Of a stretch of 64,000 nt of DNA, positions 1-10,545 are shown piece by piece. The DNA lies in assembly GCF_004310395.1 (NCBI RefSeq), contig NZ_BFAX01000003.1, forward strand, positions 239,333 through 303,332, written 5' to 3'. The position numbers and the translations under genes were made by a program. The stretch comes from Methanofervidicoccus abyssi (GTDB lineage Archaea > AGJL01 > Methanococci > Methanococcales > Methanococcaceae). The number at the start of each line of letters is the position of its first letter. The stretch's first letter is position 1. Under the pieces are notes generated by a model. It had not been told where the DNA came from and did no database searches. It saw only the letters and a list, made by a program, of their open reading frames with translations.

Positions 1-1819
1 TAAATATAACTATAGGTATAATATTTGGATCCCTCCTGATGGCACTTTTAATAACCTCGTAGGATTTTAAGAAGGCCTTTGAAAGGGGTGTCCTACCTCC
101 AGTAGGAATATCCCTTAAACACTTCTCTGCCAGCTCCACCGAAGAGGTAAAGGGTAATATTATCTCGGCGTCTTTACCCCTAAATGCTATCATACCTACT
201 CTGTTCCTCTTCTGATAGGCATCCATGAGAATGGAGAGAATAGTCCCCTTAACAGCCTCCATTCTCTTCATGACTCCCATGGAACCACTTGCATCTACAA
301 CGAAGAGTATATTTGTAAGTATCTTCTTCTTTCTAACTTTCTCCCTTATATCCTCTTCTTTGATTATTAATTTCACATCTTTTCGGGATTTCTCTAACCT
401 ACTTCTCTGACAGGGAGCACTTGCCTTGATGGTGGCATCTAATGCTATATCTCTTACCTTACCTTTAGGTATCCTATAACTTACATACCTCCCCCTTCTA
501 CTTAGACTATCCACATGTCTCCCTTGGAAGTTTCTAAGGGTGTCGTCCCTAAGTTTAACCTTTAGTATATTCCTGGGATCTATCCCACCTTTGGCATCAA
601 ATACTCTTTCAGAGGAGCCTTTTTCATCTTCCCTATCCTTCCCTCCTTGAATATCCCTGTATCCCTCACCTCTATCCCCTTCACCCTCTCTATCCCTTTT
701 ATCCCCTTCATGCCCTCTACTTTCAGTACTTTCAACTTCTACACTTTCAGAGGAGTTTTTTTTTAGATCCTTCTCACTATCTTTATTCCCTGGATCATTT
801 CTATTTTTAAAATCTTCAATTATCTCATTTATTCTCTCATGGTTCAACTGTGGAGGTTCAAAAGGTTTTCTCCTCATCCTATGAGGTAGTGCCAACTCAC
901 AGGCCTCCTTAATATCATCGATATTTACGTAAGTTCTTCCATTGAAGGCTGCTATTGCCTTTGCAGTTCTCGCCACCGTTATATCTGCCCTACTTGTTGG
1001 AATGTTCAACTCAATACAGATCCTGGCGATCAACTCCAATAGATCATCTTTAATTATAACATCCTTTAGAATTTTCCTCCCATTTTCAATCTTTTTTCTT
1101 AGTTTGTTCTGTTCTTCCTCAAATTTCTTATAGAACCCCTCCGGGTCTCTGTTAAACTTTTCAACCCTCTTAACAACCTCCACTCTATCTTTAACATCCT
1201 CTAAACCTTCTACATCAACCATTAAACCGAACCTATCCAGTATCTGAGGTCTAAGTTCCCCCTCTTCGGGATTCATAGTACCTACAAGTATGAACCTTGA
1301 AGGATGCCTTATCTTTATACCTTCTCTTTCTATGATATTCCAACCCATAGCTGCAACATCCAACAGGATATCTACTATATGATCATCTAAGAGATTTACC
1401 TCGTCTATGTAGAGTATATTACCGTTAGCTTCTGCAAGTATTCCCGGTTCTAATGCTTTTACACCCTCTTTTATAGCCCTCTCTATGTCTAATGTGCCTA
1501 TTACCCTATCTTCTGTACAGCCTATCGGCAGATCTACAACTTTCATCTTCCTTTTAACAGTTTTTAGATTTCCCTTTTTAATATTCTCCCTACAGATATC
1601 ACATAGGTCTCCATCAATAGTACAGTTAAATGGACAATTTTCCACAACCTCTATCTCCGGTAGAAGATCTGCCAGAGCTCTAACTGCAGTGGATTTTGCA
1701 GTACCCTTTTCACCTCTTATTAAAACTCCACCGATCTTTGGATTAATAGCATTTAGGATTAACGCCTTCTTCATCTTCTCCTGTCCAACTATTGCAGTAA
1801 ATGGAAATACCTTGTTCAT
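1..1819 (-). CDS. Mg/Co-chelatase-like AAA+/VWA protein (ChlI-ChlD fusion type), partial at window edge
   Basis: This is a chelatase ATPase subunit, expected to power metal insertion into a tetrapyrrole together with a CobN/ChlH-type large subunit. The frame is open from an ATG at 1819 to the left edge, about 606 codons, so the C-terminus is missing. Walker [10 protein letters not shown] is at residues 36-44. It is followed by a Cys-rich insertion (CPFNC...CDIC) and the BchI-like stretch [15 protein letters not shown] highly charged low-complexity linker covers about residues 325-400. A von Willebrand A domain with a MIDAS motif DASGSMG begins near residue 508. A GGGAGGGT ribosome binding site sits just before the ATG. 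The gene diverges from cobN across a 150-bp AT-rich spacer, which suggests a joint complex. The exact metal (Co, Mg or other) cannot be read from the sequence. Confidence 0.85.
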   Translation of the reverse strand, partial: MNKVFPFTAIVGQEKMKKALILNAINPKIGGVLIRGEKGTAKSTAVRALADLLPEIEVVENCPFNCTIDGDLCDICRENIKKGNLKTVKRKMKVVDLPIGCTEDRVIGTLDIERAIKEGVKALEPGILAEANGNILYIDEVNLLDDHIVDILLDVAAMGWNIIEREGIKIRHPSRFILVGTMNPEEGELRPQILDRFGLMVDVEGLEDVKDRVEVVKRVEKFNRDPEGFYKKFEEEQNKLRKKIENGRKILKDVIIKDDLLELIARICIELNIPTSRADITVARTAKAIAAFNGRTYVNIDDIKEACELALPHRMRRKPFEPPQLNHERINEIIEDFKNRNDPGNKDSEKDLKKNSSESVEVESTESRGHEGDKRDREGEGDRGEGYRDIQGGKDREDEKGSSERVFDAKGGIDPRNILKVKLRDDTLRNFQGRHVDSLSRRGRYVSYRIPKGKVRDIALDATIKASAPCQRSRLEKSRKDVKLIIKEEDIREKVRKKKILTNILFVVDASGSMGVMKRMEAVKGTILSILMDAYQKRNRVGMIAFRGKDAEIILPFTSSVELAEKCLRDIPTGGRTPLSKAFLKSYEVIKSAIRRDPNIIPIVIF

Positions 1820-1984
1820 ACCCTCCCTCTTTTTATTCTTTTTATGATATTTTTTATATGTATTTGTAATAATTAATAATTAACAATATTACTTTTTTGT
1901 ATATTTTAATATTACTATAATAAAAATTAATATTATTATAATATTTAATAATTATTTAAAATCAAAATTAAACTGGTGATTAGT

Positions 1985-4900
1985 ATGAAGAGTATTAAAA
2001 TCACCACCTTAATGTGGGCCTCTTACTGCTCCATACTGGATAGGGCCTATAAATCTCTAAAGAAGTTCTTGAGGGATAACTACAATGTAGATCTCCAAAT
2101 GAAGATATACTCTACAAGGGATATAGAGGAAAAATTTGAGAGATTTTTAAGAGATACTAAAGAATCTCATCTAGTACTTATCTATAGGATATCTTCAGAG
2201 ATTTACGATAGAATACCTATTTTAGAGAATTCTATAGTTATAGGACAGGATCCTCAATACTGGAACTCCAAGCTGTCTCCAAAGGCATATCTATATACTG
2301 TGTATGGGGGAATTGAGAACTTCAAGAATCTTATACTTTATTTATTAGCTAACAGTAGTGTGGTGGAAAGTATTGAATACAGTGAACCTCTGAAGTTTCC
2401 CTTCCAAGGTATATATCTAAAGGAAGATGGGAATATTAAAATATATGAGAATCTCCAGGACTTTTTAAAGGATAAAGAATTTAACAAGAAATACACTGTT
2501 GGAGTTTTATTCTCAAGGCACTACTTGATAAACGAGGATATGGAAGTTATAGATATGTTAATAGATAAGTTAGAGGAACACTTCAACGTTATTCCTGTAT
2601 TTACCTATGGAGCGAAGGATGAAGATTTAGGGGCATGGGGTAGTGGTGAATGTGTAATGAGATACTTTTTTAAAGATAATAAACCTGTTATCGATGCTCT
2701 AATCAACTTGCTGTCCTTTCCTTTAGGTACTACGAAAGAGGGAGGAGCACTTAAAAAGATGGATGGTGTAGATATTCTAAAGAAGTTAGATGTTCCAGTT
2801 TTTCATCCAGTTGTAAGTTATTATAAATCCTATGAGGAGTGGGAAAGAGATAAAAATGGGCTGTCCTTTGAAATAGGTTGGAATGTTGCACTTCCAGAGT
2901 TGGAAGGTGTTATTGAACCTATAATAGTGGGAACTACTGAGAAGGTAGGATGTTTAGAGAAGAAGAAACCTATTGAAGATAGAATAGATAAGTTAGTTAG
3001 AAGAATAAAGAGATGGACAGAGTTAAAGTATAAGGATAGGAGTGATAGAAAGGTAATATTTATACTCCACAGTAATGCCTGTGCCTCCCTCGAGGCTACC
3101 GTTGGTAGTGCTGCCCATTTAGACACCTTTCAGAGTCTAATTAACATTATGAGGAGATTGAAGGAGAATGGTTATACTGTAGAGAATATTCCAGAGAGTG
3201 GTGATCAACTGGCAAAGATGATACTGGAAAAAAAGGCTATCTCTGAATTTAGATGGACATCTGTAGAGGAGATAGTATCTAAGGGGGGAGCTCTCTACCT
3301 CATGGATGAATCTGAGTACTGGAAGTACTTCAACAGTCTCCCTGAAGAGGTTAAAAGGAAAGTGTTGGAAACCTGGAAGGATTTAAATACTGGAGGTATG
3401 GTGTATAGGGATAGGGATGGTAGGAAGAAGATAGTAATTACCGGTTTAAGATTTGGAAACATCTATGTTGCTGTACAGCCAAAGAGAGGCTGTGTAGGTG
3501 CTAGATGTGATGGAAGTGTATGTAAGATACTCCACGATCCAGAGTGTCCTCCAACCCATCACTACATCGCTACCTACAGGTACTTCAACGAAATTGGGGA
3601 TGTAATTGTCCATGTGGGTACCCATGGAAGTTTGGAATTCCTACCTGGTAAAAATGTGGGTCTTTCAGGCAAGTGTTATCCAGATATCTTAATAGATGAT
3701 ATACCACATATCTATATATATAACTCAGATAACCCTCCAGAAGGTACAGTAGCTAAGAGAAGAAGTTATTCTACTTTAATAGATCACATGCAGGTCCTCA
3801 TGATTGATGCCTTCCCTTCAGAGTTGGAGAAACTAAGTAATTACGTTGAAGAGTATCTGAAGGAGATGGATATATCTAGAAGGCATCAGTTGGAACATCT
3901 TATCCTTGAAGAAGTAAAGAGAGTCAATATAATAAATCTTTCTAAAAGGGTTAAAGAGATGGAGAAGAAAGGTACTCTTCATGAAGAGTTTAAAGAGATA
4001 TTCCAGGATATAAGAAATGCCTTAGAGATACTAAAATCTTCAAAGTGTAACGACGGTATGCATGTATTTGGTACCATCCCAGAAGGTGAGAGGAGGGTAG
4101 AATATATTTACTCCATACTGGAGTTTAAGCATGGCAGGAGTAAGAGGTTGAGAAAAGATATTGAAGATGTAATATCAGGTAGAAATATTGAAGATAGGGA
4201 GTTAAAAGAGAAGATATTGGATATAAACAAGAGGATAGAGGATTCAAGGGAGATAGATAGTCTATTGAGAGTATTTGATGGGAGATATATAGAACCAGGT
4301 CCTTCAGGTTTAATAACCCGTGGAAAGATAGATATACTTCCCACAGGGAGGAACTTCTACTCCTTAGATCCCTATACTATACCAACAGAGGCCAGTTATC
4401 GTGTAGGCTGTATTCTCGCTGAAAAGCTTATTCATAAGTATTTGGAGGAAGAGGGAAGATATCCAGAGAATGTGGCTATATACTGGATGTGTTCAGATAT
4501 CATGTGGTCAGATGGAGAGGTCATGGCTCAGATACTATATCTTTTAGGGGTGAAACCAAGGTGGAGAAAGGGTAAGGTGGTGGGAGTAGATATAATACCA
4601 TTAGAGGAGCTGAAGAGGCCAAGAATAGATGTAACCTTGAGAGTAAGTGGAATACTGAGGGATAACTTCCCAAACTGTATGGATATAGTTGATGAGGCTA
4701 TAGTTAAGGTTGCTAAACTTGAAGAACCTCCTGAGATGAACTTCGTAAGGAAACATGTGCTAGAGGGTATAAAAGAGGGCCTCTCATTTAGAGAAGCTAC
4801 CTACAGGATCTTTTCTTCGAAACCAGGTACCTATGGAAATGGTGTAAAGTACGCTATATACGCCAGTGCATGGGAGAACGAGGAGGATCTAAAGGATGCT

Positions 4901-5611
4901 TTTGTACTCTGGAACTCCTACGCCTATGGGAAGGGAGTATATGGAGAAAAGGCAAAGAGATCCTTTGAGATGTTATTGAAAACTGTAGATGTAACTTACA
5001 ACAAGGTTGTGAGTGACGAGTACGATCTCTTAGGATGTTGCTGTTACTTCGGTGTCCATGGGGGTTTAATTAACGCTGTAAAGGTTATCTCTGGTAAAGA
5101 TGTTAAATCCTACTACGGAGATACTAGAAGGTTGGAAAATATAACTGTAAGGACACTTAAGGAGGAGATTGAAAGGGTAACTTTATCGAAACTCTTAAAT
5201 CCAAAGTGGATAGAATCTATGGAAAGACATGGGTACAAGGGAGTAGGTGATATCTCCAAGAGGATAGGGAGGGTATTTGGATGGAGTGCAACAACTAAGG
5301 AGGTGGATAGTTGGATATTCGATGGAATATACTCCACCTTTATTAAAGATGAAAAAAATAGAGAGTTCTTTAAGAGAAACAACCCTTACGCACTTGAGGA
5401 GATTGGAAGGAGATTACTTGAGGCCTATCAGAGAGGTCTCTGGAATACGGATGAGGAGACTGTAGAGGATTTAAAGAGAATATATATGGAAGTTGAAGGA
5501 TATATCGAAGATACTTACGATGGAATAGACATGGGAGATATCCAGGGAGGAAGTATAGATATAAGTATGGAGTGGAAGGAGAAATTGATAGCATCATATA
5601 AAAATAGGTGA
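1985..5611 (+). CDS. cobN: CobN/ChlH-type chelatase large subunit
   Basis: This is the large subunit of an ATP-dependent metallochelatase, the porphyrin/corrin-binding partner of the divergent ChlI/D-like protein. At about 1208 residues it has full family length. Typical blocks are visible: a Cys cluster GCVGARCDGSVCKILHDPEC near residue 506, then VHVGTHGSLEFLPGK near 540, and the C-terminal CobN regions with YAYG and an HGG motif. A GTG at 1976 is possible, but GGTGAT at 1975-1980 is a good ribosome binding site for the ATG at 1985, so that start was chosen. Methanogens insert cobalt and nickel early with the small CbiX/CfbA chelatases. The job of a CobN-type complex here is therefore not settled; cobamide or another tetrapyrrole is possible. 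Confidence 0.88.
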   Translation: MKSIKITTLMWASYCSILDRAYKSLKKFLRDNYNVDLQMKIYSTRDIEEKFERFLRDTKESHLVLIYRISSEIYDRIPILENSIVIGQDPQYWNSKLSPKAYLYTVYGGIENFKNLILYLLANSSVVESIEYSEPLKFPFQGIYLKEDGNIKIYENLQDFLKDKEFNKKYTVGVLFSRHYLINEDMEVIDMLIDKLEEHFNVIPVFTYGAKDEDLGAWGSGECVMRYFFKDNKPVIDALINLLSFPLGTTKEGGALKKMDGVDILKKLDVPVFHPVVSYYKSYEEWERDKNGLSFEIGWNVALPELEGVIEPIIVGTTEKVGCLEKKKPIEDRIDKLVRRIKRWTELKYKDRSDRKVIFILHSNACASLEATVGSAAHLDTFQSLINIMRRLKENGYTVENIPESGDQLAKMILEKKAISEFRWTSVEEIVSKGGALYLMDESEYWKYFNSLPEEVKRKVLETWKDLNTGGMVYRDRDGRKKIVITGLRFGNIYVAVQPKRGCVGARCDGSVCKILHDPECPPTHHYIATYRYFNEIGDVIVHVGTHGSLEFLPGKNVGLSGKCYPDILIDDIPHIYIYNSDNPPEGTVAKRRSYSTLIDHMQVLMIDAFPSELEKLSNYVEEYLKEMDISRRHQLEHLILEEVKRVNIINLSKRVKEMEKKGTLHEEFKEIFQDIRNALEILKSSKCNDGMHVFGTIPEGERRVEYIYSILEFKHGRSKRLRKDIEDVISGRNIEDRELKEKILDINKRIEDSREIDSLLRVFDGRYIEPGPSGLITRGKIDILPTGRNFYSLDPYTIPTEASYRVGCILAEKLIHKYLEEEGRYPENVAIYWMCSDIMWSDGEVMAQILYLLGVKPRWRKGKVVGVDIIPLEELKRPRIDVTLRVSGILRDNFPNCMDIVDEAIVKVAKLEEPPEMNFVRKHVLEGIKEGLSFREATYRIFSSKPGTYGNGVKYAIYASAWENEEDLKDAFVLWNSYAYGKGVYGEKAKRSFEMLLKTVDVTYNKVVSDEYDLLGCCCYFGVHGGLINAVKVISGKDVKSYYGDTRRLENITVRTLKEEIERVTLSKLLNPKWIESMERHGYKGVGDISKRIGRVFGWSATTKEVDSWIFDGIYSTFIKDEKNREFFKRNNPYALEEIGRRLLEAYQRGLWNTDEETVEDLKRIYMEVEGYIEDTYDGIDMGDIQGGSIDISMEWKEKLIASYKNR

Positions 5612-5627
5612 AAAATTAGGTGAAAAT

Positions 5628-6287
5628 TTGAACCTGAGGGAAAAACTTAAACTCTACGTCATAACAGATAGGAGGCTTAGGAATGAGGTGGAAAGTGTAA
5701 AGGAGGCTTTAGAGGGAGGGGCAACTGCAATACAGTTGAGACTCAAAGGAGTACCAACAAGGGAAATGGTGGAAGTAGGTAAAAAGATTAGAAAACTAAC
5801 TGAAGATTACGACACTCTGTACATTGTAAATGATAGAGTAGATGTTGCCCTGGCTGTAGATGCTGATGGAGTGCATGTGGGACAGGAGGACATGCCGGTA
5901 GATGTAGTCAAGGAGATAGCACCAAATTTGATAGTAGGTGTTTCAGCATCAAACCTAAGAGAAGCTCTAGAAGGTGAGAGAAAGGGGGCAGACTATATAG
6001 GTGCTGGAAGTGTGTTTCCTACAAGGACCAAGGAAGATGCCAGACTTTTAGGTTTAGGGGGATTAAGAGAGATAGTAGAGAATGTTCATATCCCAGTTGT
6101 TGCAATAGGTGGTATAAACCATGAGAATATTAGGGAAGTTCTAAAAGTTGGTATAGATGGAGTGGCTGTCATCTCTGCAATAGTAGGGACTAAGAATATA
6201 GTTGAGGCTACGAGAAGGATGAAAGAAGTAATAGAAGAGTACAAGGGTAGAGGTACCAAACAACTTACGATAATCTTAATAAATTAA
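5628..6287 (+). CDS. thiE: Thiamine-phosphate synthase
   Basis: ThiE joins the pyrimidine (HMP-PP) and thiazole phosphate moieties to make thiamine phosphate in the cytoplasm. The 219-residue protein has the family blocks of a TIM barrel: YVITDR, AIQLRLK, VNDRVDVALAVDADGVHVGQ, VGVSASN, GAGSVFPTRTK and VAIGGI. It starts with TTG at 5628, directly behind AGGTGA at 5618-5623. The gap to cobN is only 16 bp, so the two genes are probably co-transcribed. The C-terminal dozen residues after RGRGT look like an unconserved tail. Confidence 0.93.
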   Translation: MNLREKLKLYVITDRRLRNEVESVKEALEGGATAIQLRLKGVPTREMVEVGKKIRKLTEDYDTLYIVNDRVDVALAVDADGVHVGQEDMPVDVVKEIAPNLIVGVSASNLREALEGERKGADYIGAGSVFPTRTKEDARLLGLGGLREIVENVHIPVVAIGGINHENIREVLKVGIDGVAVISAIVGTKNIVEATRRMKEVIEEYKGRGTKQLTIILIN

Positions 6288-6337
6288 TATTATATTAAAT
6301 TAAAATTATTTTATTAAATTAAATATTATTTCTTTTC

Positions 6338-6374
6338 TTTTAATCACTACTTTAATGATGGGAACTGGAACAGT
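6338..6374 (+). repeat. Copy A of a recurrent intergenic motif
   Basis: This AT-rich sequence upstream of cbiO reads TTTTAATCACTACTTTAATG followed by ATGGGAACTGGAACAGTT. Similar blocks occur at 23521, 29701 (minus), 37071, 44522, 20852 (minus) and 38605, all outside genes. Function is unknown; see the matching finding. Confidence 0.4.
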
Positions 6375-6414
6375 TAATTAGTTTAAGCATGTTTTAACTA
6401 ATAGAGGTGAATCT

Positions 6415-7275
6415 ATGTCAGAAGATAAAGTTATCTTAGAGGCAAGGGATGTATATTACAAATATCCAGATGGAACCTTAGCCCTGAAAGGGGTAAATTT
6501 TAAAGTTAAAAGAGGTGAAATGGTAGCACTCTTAGGTCCCAACGGTGCAGGAAAATCTACCCTATTTTTACACTTCAACGGGATATTAAAACCCCATAAG
6601 GGAGAGATTCTGATAAAGGACAAACCTATAAAGTACGACAGTGGATCCCTCTTAGAGGTTAGAAAAACTGTAGGGATAGTTTTTCAGAATCCAGATGATC
6701 AACTTTTTGCCCCAACTGTGATGGAAGATGTGGCATTTGGGCCCTTAAATCTGGGATACAGTGAGGAGGAAACTAAGAAAATAGTTAAAGAGGCCCTAAA
6801 AGCTGTAGGAATGGAAGAATATGAAGATAAACCTCCCCATCACCTAAGTGGAGGAGAAAAGAAGAGGGTAGCCATAGCAGGAATACTGGCTATGAAACCT
6901 GAAGTGATGGTACTCGATGAGCCTACAGCAGGTTTAGATCCCATAGGGGCCTCCAAGATTATGGAGTTGCTCTACAAGTTGAACAGGGAGGGAATGACTG
7001 TAATAATCTCCACTCATGATGTGGATCTAGTGCCTGTGTATGCAGATAGGGTTTATGTTATGAATGATGGAAAAATTATAACAGAAGGTACTCCATGGGA
7101 GGTGTTCAGTAAAATAGATCTGATAAGGAGGGCAAATTTAAGACTCCCCAGGGTAGCCCATCTAGTAGAGATACTGAACAAGAGGGATAACATACCTATA
7201 GAGATGGGGTACACTATTGGAGAGGTGAGAGACAATATATTGGAGTATCTTAAGAGAGAGTGTCAGAAAACATAA
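6415..7275 (+). CDS. cbiO: Energy-coupling factor ABC transporter ATPase, CbiO type (cobalt/nickel uptake)
   Basis: This is the ATP-binding subunit of an ECF-type transporter, most like cobalt CbiO. All nucleotide-binding motifs are present in the 286-residue protein. Walker A GPNGAGKST is near residue 42, the Q-loop FQNPDDQLF near 91, signature LSGGEKKR near 143, Walker B VMVLDEPTAGLDP near 163 and the H-loop STHD near 201. AGGTGA lies before the ATG. No membrane partner (CbiM/Q) is in the window, so the substrate is inferred from family resemblance only. The nearby chelatase, CooC-like and cobY genes make a metal role plausible. Its 3' end overlaps the upstream extension of the following ATPase gene. 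Confidence 0.85.
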   Translation: MSEDKVILEARDVYYKYPDGTLALKGVNFKVKRGEMVALLGPNGAGKSTLFLHFNGILKPHKGEILIKDKPIKYDSGSLLEVRKTVGIVFQNPDDQLFAPTVMEDVAFGPLNLGYSEEETKKIVKEALKAVGMEEYEDKPPHHLSGGEKKRVAIAGILAMKPEVMVLDEPTAGLDPIGASKIMELLYKLNREGMTVIISTHDVDLVPVYADRVYVMNDGKIITEGTPWEVFSKIDLIRRANLRLPRVAHLVEILNKRDNIPIEMGYTIGEVRDNILEYLKRECQKT

Positions 7276-7286
7276 TCGGTGATATC

Positions 7287-8069
7287 TTGAAGATAGCCAT
7301 CTCTGGGAAAGGGGGAGTTGGTAAAACCTTCATAGCCTCTACACTTGCTAGACTCTTTGAGAAAAGCAACTACAAGGTTATCGCAGTTGATGCAGATCCA
7401 GATATGAACCTCGCCTGTGCCTTAGGGATAGAAGAGGAAATCACTCCTATATCTAAGAGAGAGGACCTTATAGAGGAACGTACAGGTGCAAAGGTTGGAG
7501 AATATGGAAGTATATTTAAGATAAACCCCAAGGTAGATGATATAATAGATAAGTATTCCTACAAGATAGGTAATATATACCTCTTGGCAATGGGAACTAT
7601 AGAGCAGGGAGGAGAAGGGTGTGTATGTCCTGCATCAGTCCTTCTTAGGCGACTTTTAAGACATCTTATATTGAAGAGGGATGAAGTTGTAATTATGGAT
7701 ATGGAAGCAGGTATTGAACACCTGGGGAGAAAAACCACGGAGAACGTAGATATGATGCTGGTGGTGGTGGAGCCCTCTAAGAAGGCTACTCTAACTGCGA
7801 AGAGAATAAAGAAATTGGCAGAAGATCTAGGTATTCCAAGGATTTACGCCGTTGTAAATAAGGTAAGAGAGAATATAAACAGTGAAAAATTTAAGGAGAT
7901 CTTTGAGGAGGAGGTAGGTATTCCCATACTTAAATTCTTACCTTACAGTGAGGATGTTGTATATATGGATCTAAAGGGAAAACCTGTAGATCTAAACTCT
8001 CCTATTGGAAGGGAGATGGAAATCCTATTTAAGAAGATAGTGGAGGTTGTTCATGGGGAGAAAATTTAA
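7287..8069 (+). CDS. CooC-like nickel-insertion ATPase (MinD/SIMIBI family)
   Basis: This is a deviant-Walker P-loop ATPase of the SIMIBI class. The N-terminal KGGVGKT motif lies near residues 7-13, VDADPDMNL near 40, and EAGIEHLGR further on. A CVC motif falls at residues 112 and 114. CooC proteins that load nickel into carbon monoxide dehydrogenase use a CxC pair at just this place, so I read it as a CODH/acetyl-CoA synthase maturation ATPase. The frame could start at GTG 7260, inside cbiO. GGTGAT at 7278-7283 followed by TTG at 7287 is a better start and gives the usual MKIAISGKGGVGKT N-terminus. No CODH genes are in the window. Confidence 0.85.
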   Translation: MKIAISGKGGVGKTFIASTLARLFEKSNYKVIAVDADPDMNLACALGIEEEITPISKREDLIEERTGAKVGEYGSIFKINPKVDDIIDKYSYKIGNIYLLAMGTIEQGGEGCVCPASVLLRRLLRHLILKRDEVVIMDMEAGIEHLGRKTTENVDMMLVVVEPSKKATLTAKRIKKLAEDLGIPRIYAVVNKVRENINSEKFKEIFEEEVGIPILKFLPYSEDVVYMDLKGKPVDLNSPIGREMEILFKKIVEVVHGEKI

Positions 8070-8709
8070 GATATTCAGGATAAGGGGGATGATTACAGTC
8101 TCAGACTATCTCACGATGATAAATATCGTACTGGGGATGTTGGCAGTGTTCTTCCAGGACTTTAGATTTATATACCTCGCACTAGTGTTCGATGCCTTAG
8201 ATGGATATGTAGCCAGAAAAACCAATACAGTCACAGATTTTGGAGCCCAGTTAGACAGTTTATGTGACGTTGTCAGTTTTGGAGTAGCGCCTTCCTATCT
8301 ACTATACCACTACTTTGGGAGTACGTGGAGTTTAGTAACTTCTCTTATCTTCCTACTATGTGGAGCCCTAAGACTGGCAAGGTTTAATACACTGGATGTT
8401 AAGGATTTTGTAGGCCTACCTATACCTGCCGGAGCCCTTCTCCTCTCCACATTTTCTGAAATGATTTTAAAATATGATAAAATGTTGAGACATTATTACT
8501 GGGATATAGATATCTTCATCTTTGGAACACTGATAGGATTCCTAATGATAAGTGATATAATATATCCTAAGTATCCAAGAAGATGGTACCTGGTAATCTT
8601 TGGAATCTCCTTAGTATTATCTCTCTTTAACATTCCCGAAGGTTTATTTATCTGTGCTATAGGTTACGCACTTTATGGGGTGTTTCACCAGGTAAAATCT
8701 CATCTTTAG
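8053..8709 (+). CDS. pssA: CDP-alcohol phosphatidyltransferase, archaetidylserine synthase type
   Basis: This integral membrane enzyme transfers a CDP-activated lipid onto an alcohol, most likely L-serine, to make archaetidylserine. The defining motif DGxxARx8GxxxDxxxD is intact (from DGYVAR to DSLCD, about residues 53-75). Several hydrophobic spans follow, including a C-terminal group around residues 140-215. The 218-residue length fits PssA. GGAGGT at 8042-8047 favours ATG 8053 over TTG 8047. The start lies inside the end of the CooC-like gene, so the two are translationally coupled. Serine specificity is inferred from similarity to archaeal PssA. Confidence 0.85.
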   Translation: MGRKFKIFRIRGMITVSDYLTMINIVLGMLAVFFQDFRFIYLALVFDALDGYVARKTNTVTDFGAQLDSLCDVVSFGVAPSYLLYHYFGSTWSLVTSLIFLLCGALRLARFNTLDVKDFVGLPIPAGALLLSTFSEMILKYDKMLRHYYWDIDIFIFGTLIGFLMISDIIYPKYPRRWYLVIFGISLVLSLFNIPEGLFICAIGYALYGVFHQVKSHL

Positions 8710-9109
8710 GGTAGGTAGTAATTAGTTTCTCCTCTGGCTTTTATATTAATGTTTATTATTGGCAGGATTTTCTAATGGAAACCAAGATATTTTTTTAAAC
8801 TATTATTTGAGGAGAAATGGAATTATTTATAGAATTATAAAAAAGGAAATTAATAGACTGATAATTGTCTCTGAATACTCCTGAGTTCTTTAGGAAAAGG
8901 CTGATCTTTTTCCCAACAGGACAGATAATGAACTCATAATGACTAGAAATCTCTTCTTTTTATTGTGTATTTAATAAACTCTATACTTCCTATTATTTTA
9001 CAGTTTGATAAGTATTGATGTGTAGGTGATTTCCATATCCATAATTAATGACTTGTTTTAATTTATTATTAATTTAAGAGCCTGCTCCAGATGTGTGGAA
9101 AAATAATTT
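8710..9109. other. 400-bp intergenic spacer between convergent genes
   Basis: The spacer is AT-rich and lies between pssA (plus) and the cyclodeaminase-family gene (minus). It contains T-runs suited to archaeal termination, for example near 8790. At 8772-8786 there is a weak resemblance (AATGGAAACCA) to the recurrent motif described elsewhere. No coding sequence or RNA gene was recognised. Confidence 0.4.
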
Positions 9110-10435
9110 TTAACCTTTATTAACATTCTTTGCAAGTTCTTTAATCCGACTAAATTCTTTTTCATCCGTTTCTTTTTCAACTTTTTGGGAATTCTTCCTC
9201 TCCAGCCTTTCCAGTTCCTCCACCAGACAAGTGATAAATACTCCAACATCTGTAACAACCCCTATAGCCTGGGAAGTTCCCCTATCCATTAACTTCGTTA
9301 CAGCATCTGAATTGATATCTACACAGATAGTTTTTATATAAGAGGGCATCAAATTACCAGTTGCTATGGAGTGGAGCAGTGTAGCCATCATTAGGACCAT
9401 CTTCTTATCTAAAAGTAACTCTCTCATCTTATCCTGAGCTTCTACAACGTCGGTTATAACATCAGGAAGGGGTCCATCATCCCTTATACTCCCAGCTAAT
9501 ACATAGGGAATGTTGTTCTTTATACACTCGTACATTATACCTTTTTTTATTATTCCCTGTTCCACAGCCTTTCTGATACTCCCAGCTTTCATAATAGTAT
9601 TTATGGCGTATAGATGATGTTTATGTCCTCCCAATACAGGTTTTCCTGTTGAGATATCTACACCTAAGGAAGTACCATATAAGACACTCTCTATATCGTG
9701 AGTTGCAAGGGCATTACCTGCAAAGAGTGCTTGAACGTATCCCATCCTTATCAACTTTGCGAGTGCAGGACCTCCTCCAGTGTGTATCACCGCAGGACCT
9801 GCCACCACCACTATACCTCCCTTCCCACTTCTCCTGTATTCCTCCCTTATCTTATACATCTCCCTCGCTATCTTCTTTATAATAGCCTCTTTCGGTTTCT
9901 CCGCAGAGACCTCTGACTTCATAAACTCAAATAACTGTCCCTTTTCCCTAGGCCTTTCCGGTGGTATAACCCTTATACCTTTATGACCTACAACTACCAG
10001 ATCTCCCTTTTTAACCTCCCTTATAACTTTAGTCTCCGCCCTCATCTCCTCTGGATAAACAACGATAATCCCGTCCATCTTAGGTTTTTCAACTTCTATC
10101 CACTGTCCCTTGTACTTTATATAAGTTGGATGATTAGTTGTAGAGTAGAATCCATCTGGTAGTACCTTATCCCTCTCAACCTGCTTCACCTCAACATCTT
10201 CGATTTCTGGAATTTCCGCCCCAATATTCTGCAACTCCTCAAGTATCTTATCTAGATGTGCCTGATCCTTTCCTATTACAAGAATCCTCGCATAGGAAAT
10301 ATCAGTTTTCCTCTTACCTATGTTAAACTCCAATACTTTGTAATCCCCCCCTAGTTCCAATATAGTGTCAAATGCCTTTGGTAGAATAAGGTTGTCTATT
10401 ATATGTCCCTTTAACTCGATCTCCCTTGCAAACAT
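9110..10435 (-). CDS. Archaeal ornithine cyclodeaminase-family protein (LOR/SDH conserved domain, TIGR00300 type)
   Basis: The 441-residue protein has an N-terminal LOR/SDH-type region (starting MFAREIELKGHIIDN). A C-terminal dinucleotide-binding region follows, with VVVAGPAVIHTGGGPALAKL near residue 211, FAGNALATHDIES and GAIGVV-like stretches. This matches the archaeal family once called LOR/SDH bifunctional enzyme, a member of which was reported to convert ornithine to proline and ammonia. The C-terminal 30 residues are charged and poorly conserved. The start ATG follows AAGGTGATTCA. It diverges from the AMMECR1 gene over about 110 bp. Substrate assignment is by family only. Confidence 0.75.
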   Translation of the reverse strand: MFAREIELKGHIIDNLILPKAFDTILELGGDYKVLEFNIGKRKTDISYARILVIGKDQAHLDKILEELQNIGAEIPEIEDVEVKQVERDKVLPDGFYSTTNHPTYIKYKGQWIEVEKPKMDGIIVVYPEEMRAETKVIREVKKGDLVVVGHKGIRVIPPERPREKGQLFEFMKSEVSAEKPKEAIIKKIAREMYKIREEYRRSGKGGIVVVAGPAVIHTGGGPALAKLIRMGYVQALFAGNALATHDIESVLYGTSLGVDISTGKPVLGGHKHHLYAINTIMKAGSIRKAVEQGIIKKGIMYECIKNNIPYVLAGSIRDDGPLPDVITDVVEAQDKMRELLLDKKMVLMMATLLHSIATGNLMPSYIKTICVDINSDAVTKLMDRGTSQAIGVVTDVGVFITCLVEELERLERKNSQKVEKETDEKEFSRIKELAKNVNKG

Positions 10436-10545
10436 TGAATCACCTTATAAATAATAACAAATTAATAATAATCTTTATTATAAATATGACATACAATTAT
10501 AATATAATATTATAATAATTATTTCAAAAAAATTGGGGAGATAGT

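Noticed and set aside
6351-6358. C/D-box sRNA C box (ATGATGG) in the recurrent motif
   Set aside because: No D box or internal C'/D' boxes could be placed consistently, and other copies lack the ATGATG core.
9058-9258. 66-residue minus-strand frame at the end of the cyclodeaminase-family gene
   Set aside because: It is a shifted-frame shadow of the charged C-terminus, with no start signal.
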